9,948 nt of DNA from SVKR01 sp963649145 (GTDB lineage Bacteria; Bacillota; Clostridia; Oscillospirales; Oscillospiraceae): contig CAVJGI010000076.1 in the NCBI GenBank assembly GCA_963649145.1, positions 1 through 9,948 on the forward strand, written 5' to 3'. The position numbers were made by a program, and so were the translations under genes. The notes beneath the pieces are model-generated. The model was not told the origin of the DNA, made no database searches, and saw nothing but the letters and a program-made list of their open reading frames with translations. Below, one piece after another: positions 1 to 6,084 of this stretch. Numbering within the stretch: position 1 is the stretch's first letter; the number at the start of each line of letters is the position of its first letter.

Positions 1-135
1 CTGCGAATAGGAGGATGGCTGACTGACTTAATTACGGGCACGAAGCCCTTGGAGGGATGGGTCAGACCATTACCTTCCCATTCTAACAGCTTAGGCAACG
101 AGATGTCTCGGCTCGTTGCTGGCTGCCACTTTTTC
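1..135 (+). ncRNA. possible 3' part of a structured RNA, family not identified
   Basis: No credible protein gene covers this stretch, but it folds well by eye. A GGGC-ACGAA-GCCC hairpin lies at 36-48. TGG-CTGAC near 16-23 can pair with GTCAG-A-CCA near 62-70. A perfect 8-bp stem GCAACGAG/CTCGTTGC sits at 95-102 and 112-119. A T run follows at 130-134, but ten bases (TGGCTGCCAC) separate it from the last stem. Those bases could form the 3' strand of a closing helix whose 5' strand lies left of the window; this is inference. I could not match it to tRNA, tmRNA, SRP RNA or RNase P RNA. 6S RNA or the raiA RNA family remain untested possibilities. It could also be an untranslated region of a gene to the left. 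Confidence 0.3.
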
Positions 136-156
136 CGAGGCAAATATATTGTAACA

Positions 157-186
157 GGAGGGACCCAATCGAAAGGGTCCCTCCTT
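157..186 (+). terminator. perfect 10-bp hairpin, probable terminator
   Basis: GGAGGGACCC (157-166) pairs exactly with GGGTCCCTCC (175-184) around an 8-base loop. Only two T residues follow on the plus strand, so the U-tract is weak. It could end transcription of the putative RNA to its left, or, read on the minus strand, help end the exporter operon. Hairpin seen directly; terminator role inferred. Confidence 0.5.
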
Positions 187-199
187 AACTGTGCCTTTG

Positions 200-276
200 C
201 CTTCTTTCCCCACAAGGGGAAAGAAGGTCGCGTCCCGCGGACGCGAAACATATTAAATCTTAGCGCCCGCAGGCGC
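200..276. repeat. three consecutive palindromic hairpins downstream of the exporter operon
   Basis: Three stems follow each other: CCTTCTTTCCCC/GGGGAAAGAAGG (200-211 and 216-227, 12 bp, loop ACAA), TCGCGTCC/GGACGCGA (228-235 and 239-246, 8 bp, loop CGC), and GCGCC/GGCGC (263-267 and 272-276, 5 bp). They begin only three bases beyond the stop codon of the minus-strand permease, so they probably form its 3' end. None has a convincing U-tract on either strand. The density of perfect palindromes suggests a dispersed intergenic repeat unit rather than a single terminator; that is inference. Confidence 0.45.
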
Positions 277-278
277 GT

Positions 279-2309
279 TCAAATTTCCTCCCCGCCGCTT
301 ACGATCGCGTAATACGCACTGCTCGTCCGGCGATAAACAAGCGCATAGAGCAGGGCAAAAACGGCGAAGCTGATGCCGGTGGTGGCGGCGAAGAGCCCTG
401 CGTTGGTGAGCGAGAAGAGCAGGAGCAGGCGGCGGATCATCGGGAAGGCGAAGGCGAGGTGGACCGCGGCGAAGACGAGCGGGAGATAGAACACGGTCAG
501 CAGCTGGGAATTGACGCTGCGGCGGATCTCGCGCCGCGTCATGCCGACCTTGCGCATGATGGAAAAGCGCGCCCGGTCCTCGTAGCCCTCGGAGAGCTGC
601 TTATAATAGATGATGAGCACCGCGGCAAGGCAGAACACGAGGCTCAGCACGATGCCGAGGAAGAACATGCCGCCGTAGCTGCCGAAAAAGTCGTCGCTGC
701 CGTCGGCGCGGGCGTCCGTGCGGAAGTAGATGTAATTCACGCCGTCGGCTTCGCCGAGCTCGGAGAGCTCCGTGGAGAGCGCAAGCGCGAGCGCGCTCTG
801 GCGCACGTCGGCGAGACCGGTGTCGAAGCCGTAAGTCCAGCGCAGGCTCAGCGCCGGGCTGCTGCCTTCAAAGGCGGCGGTGATGTCGGCAAGGTCCGGC
901 ACGACGGCGATGATCGCCGCTATGACCTGCACATCCGTCATGGATAGCGAAATATCCACGCTCCGGCTGTCCGCGACGCGGAGGCTGAGCCCGCTCTCGG
1001 CAAAGCGCAGCGTGTCGCCGGAATAGGTGCAGCGGTCCGTGCGCAGCGCGGTCTCGCCGGTGGCGAGGGAGATGCTCTCGCCCGTGAGGGCGTTATAGTC
1101 CGCCTGCGGGACGAAATAGACGTCGCGCAGGTCGCCGTAGCTGAAGCCGCCGTCCACCGACGCGGCGTCGCAGGTGAGCGTGTCGCCGGAAAGCCGCCCG
1201 GTGATGTTGGCGCAGCGCAGATCCTGCACATCCTGCATTTCCGCGCCGCTGCCCGCCGCGGTCTCCGCCGCGGCGCGGCGGAAGATGTCCGCCGTCGGGA
1301 CCATATCCGCCTCGGCGTCGAAGTAGACGACGATGTTTTCCTCGCGCGGGTAGCGCGTGCGCTGGGAATCCTCCGCGCCGAAATAGAGGCAGGAGGTGGA
1401 CGAGATCATCACGAGCACCATCGTGGCGATGACGCAGATGCTGGCGAGCCCCGCGCCGTTGCGCCGCATGCGGTAAGCCATGGACGAGACGGAGACGAAG
1501 TGGTTCGGGCGGTAATAGTACCGCTTGTTGCGCTGCAAGGCGCGGCAGAGCGCCACGGAGCCGGAAATCATCAGCAGATAGGTGCCGATGATGACGAGAA
1601 TGACCGCGACGAAAAACCAGATCATCGCGTCCAGCGGGCTCTCGATGCTGACGGCGAGGTAATAAGCCGCGGCAAGGATGAGCGCGCCGAGCACGGCGGC
1701 GACCCAGTTCGCGCGCGGCGGCTTTTCGCCGGCGCTCTCGCTTTTCAGCAGGCTCACGGCGCTCGCGCGCTCCACGCGCACGACGGCGGAGAGCCAGATC
1801 ATCGCGAAAATGACGGCATAGCGCCACGCCGTCTCGCGCAGGGCGTAGAGGTCCACGCGCGGCGCGAAGTCCGCCTCCGCGCCGAGCAGCCGCGTCAGCC
1901 CAAGTTCCGCAAGCTTGCTCAGCACGATACCGAGCAGAAGCCCCGCGGCGAGCGCCATCGCGCCGGAGAGCAGGCTCTCCCACGTGATGATGCGCGCCAA
2001 ATCGCGCTTGCCGCAGCCGAGGACGCTGTAAAGCCCGAACTCCCGCTTGCGGCGGCGGATCAGGAAGGCATGGGTATAAAACAGAAACAGCAGCGAGAAC
2101 ACGAGCACCACTCCCGCGCCGAGCGAGAGGATCGCGCCGAGCGAGCCCGCGCCGCGTATCTGGCGCAGCTGGACCTCGGCGGAGAGCGCGAGCAGGATAT
2201 AGTGCATGCACACCATCAGCACGCAGGTGAGCAGATAGGGGACGTACATGCGGGAATTTTTGCGGATGCCGTCGAAGGCGAGACGGGGATAAAAGCCGAG
2301 GTTTTTCAT
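279..2309 (-). CDS. BceB/FtsX-type ABC exporter permease
   Basis: Membrane subunit of an ABC exporter, 676 residues, of the BceB type that in Bacillota removes or senses cell-wall-active peptides such as bacitracin. Hydrophobic segments by eye: about 23-44, 58-84, 111-133, 161-178, 202-221, 227-254, 285-308, then a soluble region of roughly 235 residues (310-545), and 548-568, 604-622 and 640-660. That is ten segments with one large extracellular domain between the seventh and eighth, the BceB layout. The family-like stretch RKREFGLYSVLGCGKRDL follows the second segment and FSIMRKVGMTRREI follows the eighth, the two FtsX-like cytoplasmic loops. The ATG overlaps the ATPase stop by four bases (ATGA), so translation is probably coupled; the binding site upstream is weak. 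The extracellular domain is what would set substrate, and it cannot be read from sequence. No BceRS-type two-component genes are visible. Confidence 0.9.
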   Translation of the reverse strand: MKNLGFYPRLAFDGIRKNSRMYVPYLLTCVLMVCMHYILLALSAEVQLRQIRGAGSLGAILSLGAGVVLVFSLLFLFYTHAFLIRRRKREFGLYSVLGCGKRDLARIITWESLLSGAMALAAGLLLGIVLSKLAELGLTRLLGAEADFAPRVDLYALRETAWRYAVIFAMIWLSAVVRVERASAVSLLKSESAGEKPPRANWVAAVLGALILAAAYYLAVSIESPLDAMIWFFVAVILVIIGTYLLMISGSVALCRALQRNKRYYYRPNHFVSVSSMAYRMRRNGAGLASICVIATMVLVMISSTSCLYFGAEDSQRTRYPREENIVVYFDAEADMVPTADIFRRAAAETAAGSGAEMQDVQDLRCANITGRLSGDTLTCDAASVDGGFSYGDLRDVYFVPQADYNALTGESISLATGETALRTDRCTYSGDTLRFAESGLSLRVADSRSVDISLSMTDVQVIAAIIAVVPDLADITAAFEGSSPALSLRWTYGFDTGLADVRQSALALALSTELSELGEADGVNYIYFRTDARADGSDDFFGSYGGMFFLGIVLSLVFCLAAVLIIYYKQLSEGYEDRARFSIMRKVGMTRREIRRSVNSQLLTVFYLPLVFAAVHLAFAFPMIRRLLLLFSLTNAGLFAATTGISFAVFALLYALVYRRTSSAYYAIVSGGEEI

Positions 2310-3073
2310 CCGCGATCACCGCCCGTCGCAAGGAGTGTCAGCGTGTCGGAGATCTTCTGGTAAAGCTGCTCGTCCGTGTCGCCGCCGCGGTAGAGCTGGT
2401 GGAAGACCTCGCCGTCGCGGATGAAGAGCACGCGCCCGGCGGTGCTCGCCGCGCGGACGGAATGGGTCACCATCAGAACGGTCTGGCCCCGCGCGTTGAT
2501 GCGGGCGAAAAGCCGCAGCAGCTCGTCCGAGGCGCGGGAGTCGAGCGCGCCGGTCGGCTCGTCGGCGAGCAGCAGCCGCGGCTCCGTGATGAGCGCGCGG
2601 GCGACCGCGGCGCGCTGCTTCTGGCCGCCGGAGACCTCGTAGGGGTATTTTTTCAGCAGCTCCGCGATGCCGAGCTCCCGCGCGAGCGGGATGAGCCGGT
2701 CGTGCATCTCGCGGTAGCTCCGACCGGAGAGCACGAGCGGCAGATAGATGTTGTCCTCGATCGTGAAGGTGTCCAGCAGGTTGAACTCCTGAAACACGAA
2801 GCCGAGATTGGCGCGCCGGAAGGCGGCGACGTCGCCCTCGCGCATCGCGGAGATGTCCCGCCCGTCGAGCCGCACGCTGCCCGCCGTGGGCTTATCGAGC
2901 GCGGCGAGGATGTTGAGCAGCGTGGTCTTGCCGCTGCCGCTCTCGCCCATGATGGCGACATACTCACCCTGCTCCACGGCAAAGCTGACGCTCCGCAGCG
3001 CCTCCACCTTCTCCCCACCGAGACGGCTGGAATAGACCTTCTTCAGATTTTCAACAGTCAAAATAGAACTCAT
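2306..3073 (-). CDS. BceA/MacB-type ABC exporter ATPase
   Basis: ATP-binding subunit partnering the permease that directly follows it. With the ATG at 3073 the protein has 255 residues. Walker A GESGSGKT is at 43-50, the Q-loop glutamine at 95 (FVFQEFNLL), the ABC signature VSGGQKQR at 147-154, Walker B LLLADEP with D171/E172, a D-loop GALDSR and the switch histidine H204. All catalytic elements are intact. The short N-terminal MSSILTVENLKKVY is typical of the LolD/MacB/BceA group. I chose this start because an AAGGAG lies 11 bases upstream and homologues begin here; an in-frame extension of 54 residues reaches back through a hairpin into repeat DNA and is not credible. A short C-terminal extension follows the nucleotide-binding fold. 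Substrate unknown; antimicrobial peptide efflux is the family expectation. Confidence 0.93.
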   Translation of the reverse strand: MSSILTVENLKKVYSSRLGGEKVEALRSVSFAVEQGEYVAIMGESGSGKTTLLNILAALDKPTAGSVRLDGRDISAMREGDVAAFRRANLGFVFQEFNLLDTFTIEDNIYLPLVLSGRSYREMHDRLIPLARELGIAELLKKYPYEVSGGQKQRAAVARALITEPRLLLADEPTGALDSRASDELLRLFARINARGQTVLMVTHSVRAASTAGRVLFIRDGEVFHQLYRGGDTDEQLYQKISDTLTLLATGGDRG

Positions 3074-3119
3074 AAAAGCATTTGCTCCTTTTCCTTGGTC
3101 TATTCCTATCCTACCAAAA

Positions 3120-3159
3120 CCGGGAAACGCAAGCCATAGCAGCGGCTTACATTTCCCGG
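3120..3159 (-). promoter_or_regulatory. 16-bp hairpin ahead of the exporter operon (terminator or attenuator)
   Basis: Arms at 3120-3135 and 3144-3159 surround an 8-base loop. Read on the minus strand all 16 positions pair, two of them as U-G wobbles; read on the plus strand the same two become mismatches, so the RNA form is the minus-strand one. Four U residues follow (3119-3116). It lies 46 bases before the ATPase start. It could terminate read-through from the upstream UPF0210 operon, or act inside the exporter's own leader. Structure is seen; role is inferred. Confidence 0.5.
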
Positions 3160-3166
3160 CGGAGTT

Positions 3167-3195
3167 CTTACAGTTTTGTTCGTTTTTCGTTGAAA
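3167..3195 (-). promoter_or_regulatory. weak candidate promoter for the exporter operon
   Basis: On the minus strand TTTCAA (3195-3190) and TGTAAG (3172-3167) are 17 bases apart. Matches to sigma-A consensus are 3/6 and 4/6, so the call is weak, but the stretch is locally AT-rich and nothing better is visible. If used, the 16-bp hairpin at 3120-3159 would lie inside the leader transcript. Confidence 0.25.
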
Positions 3196-3436
3196 GGCTC
3201 CCCTGTGTAAGGGAGGGTGGAAGCTGCCGAACCATCCAAGCCCGGCGGTTTCGCAGGCAAAACCCCTCAGTCAGCGCTTCGCGCTGCCAGCTCCCCTTTC
3301 AGGGGAGCCAAGAACGTGTACATCGATCCCGCTGCCGCCAAGAAGGACCGCACCGGCCCTTGCCTCCCCTGAAAGGGGAGGGGGACCGCGAAGCGGTGGA
3401 GGGGTTCCCGCTGCCAGCTCCCCCAGAGGGGGAGCC
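3196..3436. repeat. mosaic of palindromic CTCCCC/GGGGAG repeats in both orientations
   Basis: This gene-free stretch between the exporter and UPF0210 holds four related pieces. A (3196-3238) is degenerate: CTCCC/GGGAG then GGGTGG/CCATCC. B (3261-3309) has CAGCGC-TTC-GCGCTG followed by GCTCCCCT-TTC-AGGGGAGC. C (3363-3406) is B in reverse orientation: CTCCCCT-GAA-AGGGGAG, then ACCGC-GAA-GCGGT, ending GGAGGGGTT. D (3417-3435) is the end hairpin alone, GCTCCCCC-AGA-GGGGGAGC. B and C form an inverted pair around 53 bases. The two-hairpin unit bounded by GGCTCCCC and AGGGGTT resembles small non-coding repeats common in Oscillospiraceae (recalled, not searched). Open frames running through it are artefacts of the GC-rich repeats. 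Confidence 0.7.
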
Positions 3437-3457
3437 AAGGGCGTTCGCCGCCTTGCG

Positions 3458-4816
3458 TCAGTTCCTCAGGCTTTGCAGCGGGGCGGGGATCCTTCCGCCG
3501 CGGGCTATGAAGGCGGCGGGGGACTCGCTGCGGACGGGCATGACCGGGGCGCTGCCGAGCAGTCCGCCGAATTCCACGCGGTCGCCGACGCGCTTGCCCG
3601 GCGCGGGGATGAGGCGCACGGCGGTGGTCTTGCTGTTCGCGACGCCGATCGCCGCCTCGTCCGCGATGATGGCGGAGATCGTCTCCGCGCTCGTGTCGCC
3701 GGGGACGGCGATCATGTCGAGCCCGACGGAGCAGACCGTCGTCATCGCCTCCAGCTTTTCGAGCGAGAGCGTGCCGCGCTCGGCGGCGGCGATCATGCCC
3801 TCGTCCTCGCTGACGGGGATGAACGCACCGGAGAGCCCTCCGACGTGGCCCGACGCCATCACGCCGCCCTTTTTCACCGCGTCGTTGAGCAGCGCGAGCG
3901 CCGCCGTCGTGCCGTGGGTGCCGCAGACTTCGAGCCCCATCTCCTCCAAAATGCGCGCCACGCTGTCCCCCACCGCGGGGGTCGGCGCGAGGGAGAGGTC
4001 CACGACGCCGAAGGGCACGCCGAGCCGCGCGCTCGCCTCCTGCGCCACGAGCTGGCCCATGCGCGTGATGCGGAAGGCAGTCTTCTTGATCGTCTCCGCC
4101 ACGACGTCGAAGCTCTCGCCGGGGACTGCCTTCAGCGCCGCGTGGACGACGCCGGGACCGGAGACGCCGACGTTGATGACGCACTCCGGCTCGCCGACGC
4201 CGTGGAACGCGCCCGCCATAAACGGGTTATCCTCCACCGCGTTCGCGAACACGACGAGCTTGGCGCAGCCGAGTCCGTCCCGGTCCGCGGTGCGCGCGGC
4301 GGTCTCCTTGATAATGCGTCCCATGCGCGCCACGGCGTCCATATTGATGCCCGCCTTCGTCGTGGCGACGTTGACGCTGGAGCAGACGAGCTCCGTCGAC
4401 GCGAGCGCCTCCGGGATGGAGGCGATGAGCCGCTCGTCGCCGACGGTGCAGCCCTTGTGGACAAGGGCGCTGTAGCCCCCGATGAAGTTCACGCCGCACT
4501 CCCGCGCCGCGGCGTCCAGCGCGCGGGCGAGGCGCGCGTAGTCGGCGCTCTCGCTGCTCTCGGCGACCATGGCGATGGGCGTGACGGAGATGCGCTTATT
4601 GACGATGGGGATGCCGTATTCGCTCTCGATCGCCTCGCCGGTGGCAACGAGGCGTTCGGCGCGGCGGCAGATCTTGTCATAGACGCGGCGCGCGCACTCG
4701 CCGATGTCCGGGTGGGCGCAGTCGCGCAGGGAGATGCCCATCGTGATGGTGCGGATATCCAGATGCTGGTGGTCGATCATGTCCAGCGTCTGGAGGATGT
4801 CGGACTGGTTGAGCAT
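3458..4816 (-). CDS. UPF0210 (PFL-like, DUF711) family protein
   Basis: A 452-residue protein, full length for UPF0210 (about 445-455). The N-terminus, with DILQTLDMIDHQHLDIRTIT then MGISLRDC, is the family hallmark, and the glycine- and alanine-rich C-terminal half with VPGDTSAETISAIIADEAA also fits. The family has a pyruvate formate-lyase-like fold and no established reaction, so I assign none. No signal peptide or membrane segment is seen, so it should be cytosolic. The ATG is 18 bases after the stop of the ACT-domain gene, preceded by a GGGGAGGGGAC purine run that serves as binding site. UPF0237-UPF0210 pairs are conserved neighbours across Bacillota (for example in streptococci), so the two products probably act together, perhaps with the ACT protein as ligand sensor; that link is inference. 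Confidence 0.93.
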   Translation of the reverse strand: MLNQSDILQTLDMIDHQHLDIRTITMGISLRDCAHPDIGECARRVYDKICRRAERLVATGEAIESEYGIPIVNKRISVTPIAMVAESSESADYARLARALDAAARECGVNFIGGYSALVHKGCTVGDERLIASIPEALASTELVCSSVNVATTKAGINMDAVARMGRIIKETAARTADRDGLGCAKLVVFANAVEDNPFMAGAFHGVGEPECVINVGVSGPGVVHAALKAVPGESFDVVAETIKKTAFRITRMGQLVAQEASARLGVPFGVVDLSLAPTPAVGDSVARILEEMGLEVCGTHGTTAALALLNDAVKKGGVMASGHVGGLSGAFIPVSEDEGMIAAAERGTLSLEKLEAMTTVCSVGLDMIAVPGDTSAETISAIIADEAAIGVANSKTTAVRLIPAPGKRVGDRVEFGGLLGSAPVMPVRSESPAAFIARGGRIPAPLQSLRN

Positions 4817-4834
4817 GGAAACCGTCCCCTCCCC

Positions 4835-5104
4835 TCAGATGCGGTGCATCGCGGTGAAGGTGTCCTCCCGCTGGATGCGGATGCTGAGCCCCTCGCGCGC
4901 GCCGTGGTCGGAAAGAGCGGCGCGGATGTCCTCAAACGAAGCCGACGCGCCGGCGGTGTCCACCAGCAGTGTCATGGTGAACATGCCGCCCATGATGGTC
5001 TGGCTGAGGTCTAAAATGTTGATGTTCAGCTCCGCCAAAAGCGCGCTGACGCCCGCGATGATGCCGACCCGGTCGGGTCCGACGACGTTCATGATCGCTC
5101 GCAT
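4835..5104 (-). CDS. ACT-domain protein, UPF0237 family
   Basis: An 89-residue single ACT domain, the usual size for UPF0237. It opens MRAIMNVVGPDRVGIIAGVS, the classic first strand and ligand-loop region of ACT domains of the GcvR type, followed by a helix with LNINILDLSQTIMGGMFTMT, the second strand that normally mediates dimerisation. ACT domains bind amino acids or similar small ligands and commonly transmit that signal to a partner; here the partner is probably the UPF0210 protein encoded next. I chose the ATG at 5104 because GGAGGAAAACCT lies immediately before it; an in-frame extension of 24 residues crosses the -10 region of the promoter. First gene of a two-gene operon. Ligand unknown. 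Confidence 0.92.
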   Translation of the reverse strand: MRAIMNVVGPDRVGIIAGVSALLAELNINILDLSQTIMGGMFTMTLLVDTAGASASFEDIRAALSDHGAREGLSIRIQREDTFTAMHRI

Positions 5105-5147
5105 AGGTTTTCTCCTCCGGTATGTGTAAATCAATAATATAGTGGAA

Positions 5148-5176
5148 ATAATAAACCATCTCCCCGGATTTTGCAA
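5148..5176 (-). promoter_or_regulatory. sigma-A type promoter of the ACT/UPF0210 operon
   Basis: On the minus strand TTGCAA (5176-5171) and TATTAT (5153-5148) are exactly 17 bases apart, matching consensus at 4/6 and 5/6. Transcription would start near 5141, giving a leader of about 37 bases before the ATG at 5104. It faces away from the promoter at 5201-5229. Confidence 0.65.
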
Positions 5177-5180
5177 GCCG

Positions 5181-5214
5181 CCGCCCGGAAAAATTCATGC
5201 TTGAAATCGGGCGG
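5181..5214. promoter_or_regulatory. inverted repeat between divergent promoters
   Basis: CCGCCCG (5181-5187) and CGGGCGG (5208-5214) are perfect complements, with a second smaller inverted pair TTCA/TGAA (5194-5197, 5202-5205) inside. The repeat overlaps the -35 of the rightward promoter and begins five bases from the -35 of the leftward one, the position expected of an operator acting on both. No regulator gene is nearby. It may simply be chance in GC-rich DNA. Confidence 0.3.
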
Positions 5215-5229
5215 GTTTTGGGGCATAAT
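5201..5229 (+). promoter_or_regulatory. sigma-A type promoter for the small lipoprotein gene
   Basis: TTGAAA (5201-5206) and CATAAT (5224-5229) are separated by exactly 17 bases and each matches consensus at 5/6. Transcription would begin near 5236, about 35 bases before the lipoprotein ATG at 5271. Confidence 0.65.
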
Positions 5230-5270
5230 AGCAGATGCTGGGAAAATCTGATCGAATAAGGAAGACTCCG

Positions 5271-5432
5271 ATGAAGAAACTGACCGCTATGATATTGACC
5301 GCGCTGCTCCTCCTGTCCCTCTGCGCCTGCAACGGCGGCAAGCGCGCCTCCACAGGCTCGGACCTCACATGGGAGGAAGTAGAGCGGATCGCCGACCGCG
5401 AACTCGCGGAGGAGGGGAAAAGCGTCGAATGA
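5271..5432 (+). CDS. very small lipoprotein, function unknown
   Basis: A 53-residue predicted lipoprotein. It starts MKK, has a hydrophobic stretch at about 5-17, then L17-C18-A19-C20 with C20 the likely lipidated cysteine, so the mature part is only about 34 residues. That part is charged and ends TWEEVERIADRELAEEGKSVE-like, probably one short helix. I recognise no domain. The start at 5271 is preferred over an upstream in-frame ATG at 5235 because AAGGAAG lies 7 bases upstream and the MKK signal begins there; the other would put charged residues before the signal. It is either a genuine mini-lipoprotein or the stump of a longer gene that lost its body. It is followed after 96 bases by a membrane-protein gene. 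Confidence 0.7.
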   Translation: MKKLTAMILTALLLLSLCACNGGKRASTGSDLTWEEVERIADRELAEEGKSVE

Positions 5433-5459
5433 CGAAAATGCAGAGCCGGGTTCCTCTCC

Positions 5460-5486
5460 CCCGCCGCGCCTCATAACGGCGGGTTT
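5460..5486 (+). terminator. weak hairpin after the lipoprotein gene
   Basis: CCCGCCG (5460-5466) pairs with CGGCGGG (5477-5483) around a 10-base loop, and only TTT follows. It may attenuate read-through into the membrane-protein gene at 5529, for which no separate promoter is evident. Confidence 0.35.
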
Positions 5487-5528
5487 AACGCCCCTCCCTG
5501 CGTATTTTCCTTTTGGAGGTAACACATT

Positions 5529-6047
5529 ATGTTTGAAAACGCCGGACAAAAGATCAAAACGCTGGCAAAGATCTGCTTCTGGATTTTTGCCGTTCTCTTC
5601 GTCGTTCTGGCATTCACGGTCGGGATCAGTAGATGGGGCAGAAGCAGCCGCATCATCCCCGCAATCTTCTGGCCGTTCCTGATCGGCGGCCCGCTGCTCT
5701 CTTATATCGGCTCTCTGTTCCTCTACGGCTTCGGTGAGCTCATCGAGAGCTCCGAGGAGACGAAAAAGAACTCCGCGCGCGCCGGAAAATACTGCGAGAA
5801 GCTCTACAATATGCTGAAAGACGAAAAGGAGCCCCAGGTCCCCGGTAAGGCCAAAACAGGGAACGAAAACAACACCGAGCGCCTCACGAGCGCGCCGCGG
5901 CACGAGAGAAGCCCCCTCACGCCCAGTGAGATCAACGCGGAGCTCGGCGCGATCGCGAACCCCCTGCAAATACCGAAAGCTCCCGCCGCGCCGACCACCA
6001 TGCCCAAAAATCTGGATGCCGGCGGTTGGAAAGACCTCTCTGAATAA
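5529..6047 (+). CDS. two-TM membrane protein with cytoplasmic tail, function unknown
   Basis: A 172-residue protein I cannot assign to a named family. Two hydrophobic segments are clear, about residues 13-33 and 44-67, joined by a short basic loop (SRWGRSSR). The stretch LYGFGELIE right after the second segment resembles small membrane proteins widespread in Bacillota (recalled, not searched). The rest, from about 73 to 172, is hydrophilic, first a lysine- and glutamate-rich probable helix, then a proline-rich region with PLTPSEINAE and PKAPAAPTTMP that looks disordered. There is no cleavable signal. The ATG has a consensus GGAGG nine bases upstream. It probably shares transcription with the small lipoprotein gene before it and ends at a strong bidirectional terminator five bases after its stop. 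Confidence 0.82.
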   Translation: MFENAGQKIKTLAKICFWIFAVLFVVLAFTVGISRWGRSSRIIPAIFWPFLIGGPLLSYIGSLFLYGFGELIESSEETKKNSARAGKYCEKLYNMLKDEKEPQVPGKAKTGNENNTERLTSAPRHERSPLTPSEINAELGAIANPLQIPKAPAAPTTMPKNLDAGGWKDLSE

Positions 6048-6051
6048 GATC

Positions 6052-6081
6052 AAAGCCCCCGCCGGTTCTGGCGGGGGCTTT
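6052..6081. terminator. bidirectional intrinsic terminator
   Basis: AAAGCCCCCGCC (6052-6063) pairs perfectly with GGCGGGGGCTTT (6070-6081) around a 6-base loop, with T-rich sequence on the exit side of either strand. It lies between two convergent genes, five bases after one stop and four before the other, so it serves both. Confidence 0.85.
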
Positions 6082-6084
6082 CGC

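Noticed and set aside
3074..3235. N-terminal extension of the exporter ATPase to 3235
   Set aside because: It crosses the 16-bp hairpin, lacks the family start, and a good binding site precedes the ATG at 3073.
3196..3436. CRISPR array
   Set aside because: Units differ in orientation and length, each is itself a hairpin, and there are no regular spacers.
3267..4184. 305-codon minus-strand frame through the repeat region
   Set aside because: Arg-rich shadow of UPF0210 that continues into palindromic repeats.
3473..5014. 513-codon plus-strand frame opposite UPF0210 and the ACT gene
   Set aside because: Antisense to two recognised family proteins; composition is Asp/Arg/Ala/His-rich with no motif and no suitable binding site.
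5471..5656. 61-codon minus-strand frame opposite the start of the two-TM protein
   Set aside because: No binding site or recognisable motif, and it overlaps the well-supported plus-strand gene.
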